Part shown: piece by piece, positions 58,902 to 64,000 of the stretch
How the letters are laid out: each line of letters begins with the position of its first letter
Numbering within the stretch: the stretch's first letter is position 1
Assembly: GCA_021831685.1 (NCBI GenBank)
Contig: JAKBMG010000092.1
Location: 34,514 to 98,513 of the forward strand
Length of the DNA stretch: 64,000 nucleotides
Direction: 5' to 3'
Origin: Bacteroidota bacterium
Lineage (GTDB): Bacteria; Bacteroidota; Ignavibacteria; Ignavibacteriales; Ignavibacteriaceae
Made by a program: the position numbers and the translations under genes
The notes under the pieces: model-generated
Seen by the model: the letters and a program-made list of their open reading frames with translations, nothing else
Told to the model about the DNA's origin: nothing
Databases searched by the model: none

Positions 58902-59945
58902 ATGTCAAAAACACAATTTATGACACTCGCCCGACACATAATCGAAGGCGAAAAAAGGCATCCTGAAGCAACCGGGGAATTATCAAGGCTACTATCCGAT
59001 CTCTCTCTAGCTGCAAAAATAATTTCATTGGAAGTGAACAAAGCGGGGCTCGTAGATATTCTTGGATTCACCGGCGGTAATAATGTTCACGGTGAACAAG
59101 TTAAAAAGCTTGATATGTTTGCTCATGATATCCTGATACGAGCGATGGATCATGGTGGACATTTTTGCGTAATGGCATCCGAAGAGGAAGAAAATATTAT
59201 CCACATACCCGCTAGGCACAAAATTGGGAAATACGTTCTTCTCTTTGATCCACTTGATGGCTCATCAAATATAGACGTAAATATAAGCATCGGTACAATT
59301 TTTTCAATTTACAAAAGAGTTACACCCGATGGCATGCCAGGCACGCTAGAAGATTGTCTTCAGCAAGGACTAAATCAAGTAGCAGCAGGTTATATTGTAT
59401 ACGGTTCAAGCACAATTTTGGTATATACAACCGGCGAGGGAGTTCACGGCTTCACTCTGGACCCTTCTTTTGGAGAATTTTTACTTTCGCATGATAATAT
59501 TAAGATTCCTAAAAAGTCACACATTTACAGTATTAATGAAGGAAATTATTTGTACTGGCATCCGGGATTAAAGAAATATATTAAATATCTTCAGGAAGAA
59601 GACGAGAAAACTGAGCGTCCTTATTCATCGCGCTATGTAGGTTCGATGGTTGCAGACATTCATCGCAATCTTTTATACGGAGGAATATTTATGTATCCAG
59701 CTGATCACCGTCATACTAATGGGAAATTAAGGTTGATGTATGAATGTAACCCGATGTCAATGATAATTGAAACCGCAGGCGGAAGAGCTTCAAACGGAAA
59801 GAAGAGAATTTTGGAAATTCAACCTGAAATTCTGCACGAAAAAACTCCGCTGTTTATAGGAAGCGAGGAAGATGTGAGGATGGTTGAAGAATTTATGGCG
59901 AAAGAAGAAATAAGCAGCGAGGTTTATTTCAGCAATAAATCATAA
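58902..59945 (+). CDS. fbp: Class I fructose-1,6-bisphosphatase
   Basis: [60 protein letters not shown]. Confidence 0.97.
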   Translation: MSKTQFMTLARHIIEGEKRHPEATGELSRLLSDLSLAAKIISLEVNKAGLVDILGFTGGNNVHGEQVKKLDMFAHDILIRAMDHGGHFCVMASEEEENIIHIPARHKIGKYVLLFDPLDGSSNIDVNISIGTIFSIYKRVTPDGMPGTLEDCLQQGLNQVAAGYIVYGSSTILVYTTGEGVHGFTLDPSFGEFLLSHDNIKIPKKSHIYSINEGNYLYWHPGLKKYIKYLQEEDEKTERPYSSRYVGSMVADIHRNLLYGGIFMYPADHRHTNGKLRLMYECNPMSMIIETAGGRASNGKKRILEIQPEILHEKTPLFIGSEEDVRMVEEFMAKEEISSEVYFSNKS

Positions 59946-60087
59946 AATTTAGAGGGGTGATGGAGTCCTGGAATCGGATGGCTTTCCCGTCATTCCAATA
60001 CTCCATTATTTCGAAAAATTGTTTTTGCATAAGGTAAGTTAATATTTCAGGCTAATGTTTATTTTTTTGCGTAGAACAAGTAAAAAA

Positions 60088-60360
60088 TTATTCTTTAGAT
60101 TTCAGGTTATTAATTTCTTTGGAAATTTTTGCTGCAAGGTCTTCGAAAGAAATTCCAACCACATGTATTTTAGAGCTTTTGACTAATATTTCCGGGCTAT
60201 CACCTTCACCGCTCATAAATTTGTAGAGTGAAAAACCTAACCGGTTCCTATCATTCATAATTGGGATATATTCGCTTAGGTTTTCAACAATATTATAAAC
60301 TTTTTTTTCTAACGAATCATCAGAAAAATTTTTTGTCGAAGGAGAAGGTAATGATGTCAT
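60088..60360 (-). CDS. Hypothetical protein
   Basis: 90 aa ORF in otherwise empty minus strand; no recognisable domain. Confidence 0.45.
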   Translation of the reverse strand: MTSLPSPSTKNFSDDSLEKKVYNIVENLSEYIPIMNDRNRLGFSLYKFMSGEGDSPEILVKSSKIHVVGISFEDLAAKISKEINNLKSKE

Positions 60361-60470
60361 CTAAAAATCCTTTAATTTATTTAGTAAAAATATGACAGAA
60401 CAGTTAAAACTTCAATGATAAAGTGGAAGTAAGTTACTATTTAATTAAATTTGTGCCGTTTAAATGACTT

Positions 60471-61475
60471 TTGAAAGATTTTTTGTTGAATCTAAATGAA
60501 ATTAAAAATATCCTACTTATTAGATTAAGTTCTTTAGGTGATATACTGCTAACTACACCACTCATAAGATCACTTAATGAAAAATATAGCGGAATAAAAG
60601 TAGACTTTGTTTTGAGAGAACAATACGAAGATTTATTAAAGTATAACAATAATATAGAAAATCTCTTTCTATATAAAAAAGATAACTCAAATAATGTTGT
60701 TCTGTTTAATGAGTTAAAAAATAGAAATTATGATTTGGTCGTAGACCTTCAAAATAATCTTAGATCGGCAGAGATAAGAAGGAAACTAAAAGTTAAGTCG
60801 GTAATTTTTGAGAAAAAGACTATTGATAAATTTTTCCTTGTACTTTTTAAGATAAACAGATTTAAGGGCCCGCAAGAAATTCCCAAAAGATATGGGGAAA
60901 CTTTGCCGGGCTTTAGCCTTGATAACAAGGGATTGGAACTATTTTATCCAGGAGATATAAAGTCGGAGCTTAACGACGATGAAAAGTTCATTGGAATAGC
61001 CCCGGGGAGTAGACATTTCACAAAAATGTGGCCAAAGCAATATTTCATTGATTTGTGTAAAATGCTTTCAAACGATGGATTTCGCATAGTAATCTTCGGA
61101 GGTAAAAGTGACATAAATCTTTGCGCAGAGTTAGCCGAAAAAACTCCCGGTTCAATTAACTTATGTAATGACGATAAAATATTATTGACTGTGGCAAATA
61201 TAAAAAAATGCAAAGTCGTTATATGTAATGATTCTGGCTTGATGCACGCTGCCACGGCAGTGGGTACGCCTGTTTTGGCTATATTTGGATCTACAGTAAG
61301 AGAATTTGGGTTTACTCCTTACAAAAGCAAAAATTTAATATTAGAAAACAAATTATTAACTTGCAGACCGTGCACGCACATTGGAAGAGAAAGCTGTCCT
61401 AAGAAACATTTTAAGTGCATGCTGGAATTGATTCCAGTTCTTGCATATTCAAAGCTGAAAGAAATTTTAAATTGA
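60471..61475 (+). CDS. Glycosyltransferase family 9 (heptosyltransferase-like), probable TTG start
   Basis: NILLIRLSSLGDILLTTPLIRSL, IGIAPGSRHFTKMWP, ICNDSGLMHAATAVGTPVLAIFGST. Confidence 0.92.
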   Translation: MKDFLLNLNEIKNILLIRLSSLGDILLTTPLIRSLNEKYSGIKVDFVLREQYEDLLKYNNNIENLFLYKKDNSNNVVLFNELKNRNYDLVVDLQNNLRSAEIRRKLKVKSVIFEKKTIDKFFLVLFKINRFKGPQEIPKRYGETLPGFSLDNKGLELFYPGDIKSELNDDEKFIGIAPGSRHFTKMWPKQYFIDLCKMLSNDGFRIVIFGGKSDINLCAELAEKTPGSINLCNDDKILLTVANIKKCKVVICNDSGLMHAATAVGTPVLAIFGSTVREFGFTPYKSKNLILENKLLTCRPCTHIGRESCPKKHFKCMLELIPVLAYSKLKEILN

Positions 61476-62752
61476 TGAAAACTATTTGGTACATACTTTA
61501 TAATTTTTTAATAATACCATTTCTTTATTTAGTTATAAGACTCTTAGGTTTTTTTAACAACAAAGTTAAGCGAGGCATAAAAGGAAGAGATAGAATTTTT
61601 GAGGAATTGATTTTAAATTCTGCTACCCTCGATAAATCAAAAAAATTAATATGGTTCCATTCTTCCTCCCTAGGTGAATTTGAGCAAGCAAAACCGATAA
61701 TTAAGGAATTGAAAAAAGGGGACAACATAAATATCCTTATTACATTTTTCTCTCCATCAGGATATGAGAATTCAAGAAAATATCCTTATGCAGATTTAGT
61801 TTCATACATACCTTTAGACACACACTCTAACGCTGAAAGATTTATTTCAATTGTGCGTCCGGATTTAGCAGTCATGATGCGATATGATATATGGCCTAAC
61901 CATGTTTGGGCAATGAGGAAGTATAATATCCCATCTATCATTGTTGATGCTACTATGAAAGACAATTCAGCAAGGAAACTTCCGTTGGCAAAAAGCTTTC
62001 ATAAATATCTATTTGAAAATATTAGTACAATCCTAGCAGTTTCTGAATCCGATGTTCAAGGTTTTAAGGAGTTTAATGTACCTGCAGATCGTGTTAAAGC
62101 AGTGGGAGATACAAGATTTGACCGCGTTTATCAAAGAAGTATTGTTGCAAGAGGAAAAAATCTAATAAAAGAAAATTTACTGAAAGACAAAAATATTTTC
62201 GTCGCGGGGAGCACCTGGCAATTAGACGAAGATGTTATCCTTCCCGCATTTGCGAAATTATCTATATACGATAGTGATACAGTTATGATTATAGCTCCTC
62301 ATGAGCCGACCGAAGTTCACCTCGAACGGATTGAAAATGAATTTGCGGGAACCCTTGAGACAATTCGTTTTTCTTTTATGAATAATTACAATAATGAAAG
62401 AGTGATAATAGTCGATTCGATTGGTATTTTGTTAACACTTTACACTTATGCGGATTTAGCATTCGTTGGGGGAAGCTTTAAGCAAAGTATACACAACGTG
62501 CTTGAAGCGGCAGTTTACGGAATCCCTGTAATGTTCGGACCAAAGATTGAGAATTCGCAGGAAAGCCAGCAGCTACTAAAACGAGGAGGCGGTATATTAA
62601 TAAAAAATAAATCGGAAGCATACCGGCAATTACGCACGATGTTCAATAATGATAAGTTAAGGAAAGCTAAGGGGAAAATCAGCTTTGATTATGTTAAAGA
62701 AAATCTTGGCGCGACAGAAAAAATCCTTGAAGAGATTTATAAGATAATTTAG
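61475..62752 (+). CDS. kdtA: 3-deoxy-D-manno-octulosonic acid transferase
   Basis: KLIWFHSSSLGEFEQAKPIIKEL, ITFFSPSGYE, AGSTWQLDEDVILPAF, DLAFVGGSF, HNVLEAAVYGIPVMFGP; ATG at 61475 rather than ORF start 61415. Confidence 0.93.
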   Translation: MKTIWYILYNFLIIPFLYLVIRLLGFFNNKVKRGIKGRDRIFEELILNSATLDKSKKLIWFHSSSLGEFEQAKPIIKELKKGDNINILITFFSPSGYENSRKYPYADLVSYIPLDTHSNAERFISIVRPDLAVMMRYDIWPNHVWAMRKYNIPSIIVDATMKDNSARKLPLAKSFHKYLFENISTILAVSESDVQGFKEFNVPADRVKAVGDTRFDRVYQRSIVARGKNLIKENLLKDKNIFVAGSTWQLDEDVILPAFAKLSIYDSDTVMIIAPHEPTEVHLERIENEFAGTLETIRFSFMNNYNNERVIIVDSIGILLTLYTYADLAFVGGSFKQSIHNVLEAAVYGIPVMFGPKIENSQESQQLLKRGGGILIKNKSEAYRQLRTMFNNDKLRKAKGKISFDYVKENLGATEKILEEIYKII

Positions 62753-62776
62753 ATTATTAAATTCCTTTAATCGGAA

Positions 62777-63289
62777 TTATTTCAAATATTTTTCCTTCAA
62801 AATATTTAGATGATGAACTGTATGACCACTAATAATAAACAGAATTGCCAGCACTGTAATCCCTTTTCCGTTTACCAAACCACGCCTGCTGAAAGCTACC
62901 TCATCAAGTCCATCAAACAAAGCAATGTTTGCTTCTCTTAATGTTTTAAATTCGTTCACGAGGTTGTTTAACTTTCTTTCGTTAAAGTTAGCGTACTTAA
63001 CATAATAATCTTGTTCAAAACCGGGGAGTGATTTTGTCTCACCCCTTGCAATGCACATTGCCCTGTAAGCGAAAACCCTTTCGGTATCTATAATATGACC
63101 AATTAATTCTTTAATGCTCCACTTCCCTATTGCGTATGAATAAATTCCTTTGTCTTCCGGAATCTCATCAAAATATTTTATTGTGGAACTTAATTGAGAT
63201 TTCAAAATCACAATTCCATTTTCGCCTTCGACTTTGCTAATATATCCCTCATAATAGGGTGAATAATCACCTTTAACCGGTCTTGTCAT
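62777..63289 (-). CDS. DinB family protein
   Basis: KWSIKELIGHIIDTERVFAYRAMCIARGE; H-x3-H near C-terminus (SGHTVHHLNIL). Confidence 0.88.
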   Translation of the reverse strand: MTRPVKGDYSPYYEGYISKVEGENGIVILKSQLSSTIKYFDEIPEDKGIYSYAIGKWSIKELIGHIIDTERVFAYRAMCIARGETKSLPGFEQDYYVKYANFNERKLNNLVNEFKTLREANIALFDGLDEVAFSRRGLVNGKGITVLAILFIISGHTVHHLNILKEKYLK

Positions 63290-63337
63290 AATGCTTCCTT
63301 ATAATTATTTAAATTTTATACTTTTTACTCTCAAAGT

Positions 63338-63658
63338 TTAATCTTTAGAAAAAATCTTTAATCCAACAACACCCACAATTATTAAGGATATAAAAAATAA
63401 TCTTACAAATTCTTTTGTTTCTCCGAAAAGGATTATGCCAAGTATCGCTGTGCCAACAGCTCCGATGCCTGTCCAGACTGCATAAGCGGTACCTACCGGA
63501 AGAGATTTAATTGCTATCGATAAGAGAAAGACGCTTACTGCCATTGCTACAAAAGTAAAAATAGTTGCATAAACTTTGGTGAATCCACCAGAGTATTTCA
63601 TACCAATTGCCCAAGCAGTCTCAAACAATCCGGCAATAAATAAAATTAGCCACGCCAT
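63338..63658 (-). CDS. Small multidrug resistance (SMR/SugE-like) transporter
   Basis: AWLILFIAGLFETAWAIGMKYSGGFTK, PVGTAYAVWTGIGAVGTAILGIILFGE. Confidence 0.95.
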   Translation of the reverse strand: MAWLILFIAGLFETAWAIGMKYSGGFTKVYATIFTFVAMAVSVFLLSIAIKSLPVGTAYAVWTGIGAVGTAILGIILFGETKEFVRLFFISLIIVGVVGLKIFSKD

Positions 63659-63851
63659 TAAAACCTCGATATATTTTTTTAAATTATTTATTCACACAAG
63701 GGGATCTTATGAAACAGTTGCAACGAAAGTATAAAAATTATTGAAGTATATCAAAGTAAATTCCGCTTGGCAGATATACAAGAAATGTCGGGAAATGATA
63801 CAGCTATTTTTTATCGTTTTAGGTTGATAAAAGGACTAATCACTCAATACG

Positions 63852-63886
63852 TTTTGCGGAACGAAGATTTGCCCCGTTCCGCAAAA
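63852..63886. terminator. Bidirectional hairpin terminator
   Basis: TTTTGCGGAACG-aagatttgccc-CGTTCCGCAAAA. Confidence 0.85.
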
Positions 63887-63893
63887 AGATTTT

Positions 63894-64000
63894 TTACTTT
63901 TGTACAGAAATTCTCTTTGGACCAGCTTTGAGAACATCCCCGGAAGAATCTTTTGCAAACAGTTTAAAGTTTTCAATAAACCTTGCGGCAAGAGCATCAT
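63894..64000 (-). CDS. 3' end of a CDS running off the window, possibly ATP-dependent phosphoenolpyruvate carboxykinase
   Basis: Minus-strand DALAARFIENFKLFAKDSSGDVLKAGPKRISVQK*; the tail resembles PckA C-termini, but only ~35 aa are visible. Confidence 0.4.
   Translation of the reverse strand, partial: DALAARFIENFKLFAKDSSGDVLKAGPKRISVQK

Noticed and set aside
1-64000. tRNA/rRNA genes
   Set aside because: No convincing cloverleaf with a T-loop GTTCRANYC, nor any rRNA-like block, was seen by eye; tRNAscan-SE would be decisive.

Overview
This 64 kb window is AT-rich bacterial chromosome. Gene content (type IX secretion C-terminal sorting domains, TonB receptors, a nadB-nadC-nadA cluster, ECF sigma factor with DUF4252-like proteins, Kdo transferase) suggests the Bacteroidetes/Ignavibacteria sphere; the taxonomy is inference only. 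Most of the window is ordinary housekeeping: phnDCE-pstB-phoU, ruvB, Rieske/cytochrome b, nad genes, anaerobic RNR, clpC, pyrE, truA, fabG-like, FBPase, heptosyltransferase/KdtA. I found no CRISPR array, rRNA, convincing tRNA, prophage or complete IS element. The most interesting signals are non-coding. (1) A ~245 bp element occurs twice (about 160-405 and 42080-42325). It has four tandem 11-bp units inside a long inverted repeat, and the arms differ between copies in a compensatory way. (2) A cobalamin riboswitch on the minus strand (29160-29345) heads a CWC-nrdD-nrdG-TonB receptor unit. (3) A 117-bp repeat with only 3 mismatches occurs at 38977 and 44221. (4) An 86-bp element has perfect 16-bp inverted ends (31651-31736). 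(5) A duplicated leader block flanks a repeat-built T9SS protein. The 29.4-44.8 kb interval is a plastic zone with several decayed genes: a DsrE-like gene with an internal deletion and frameshift, a T9SS-tail fragment and a possible transporter tail. A receiver-domain remnant lies downstream of a histidine kinase at 15 kb.
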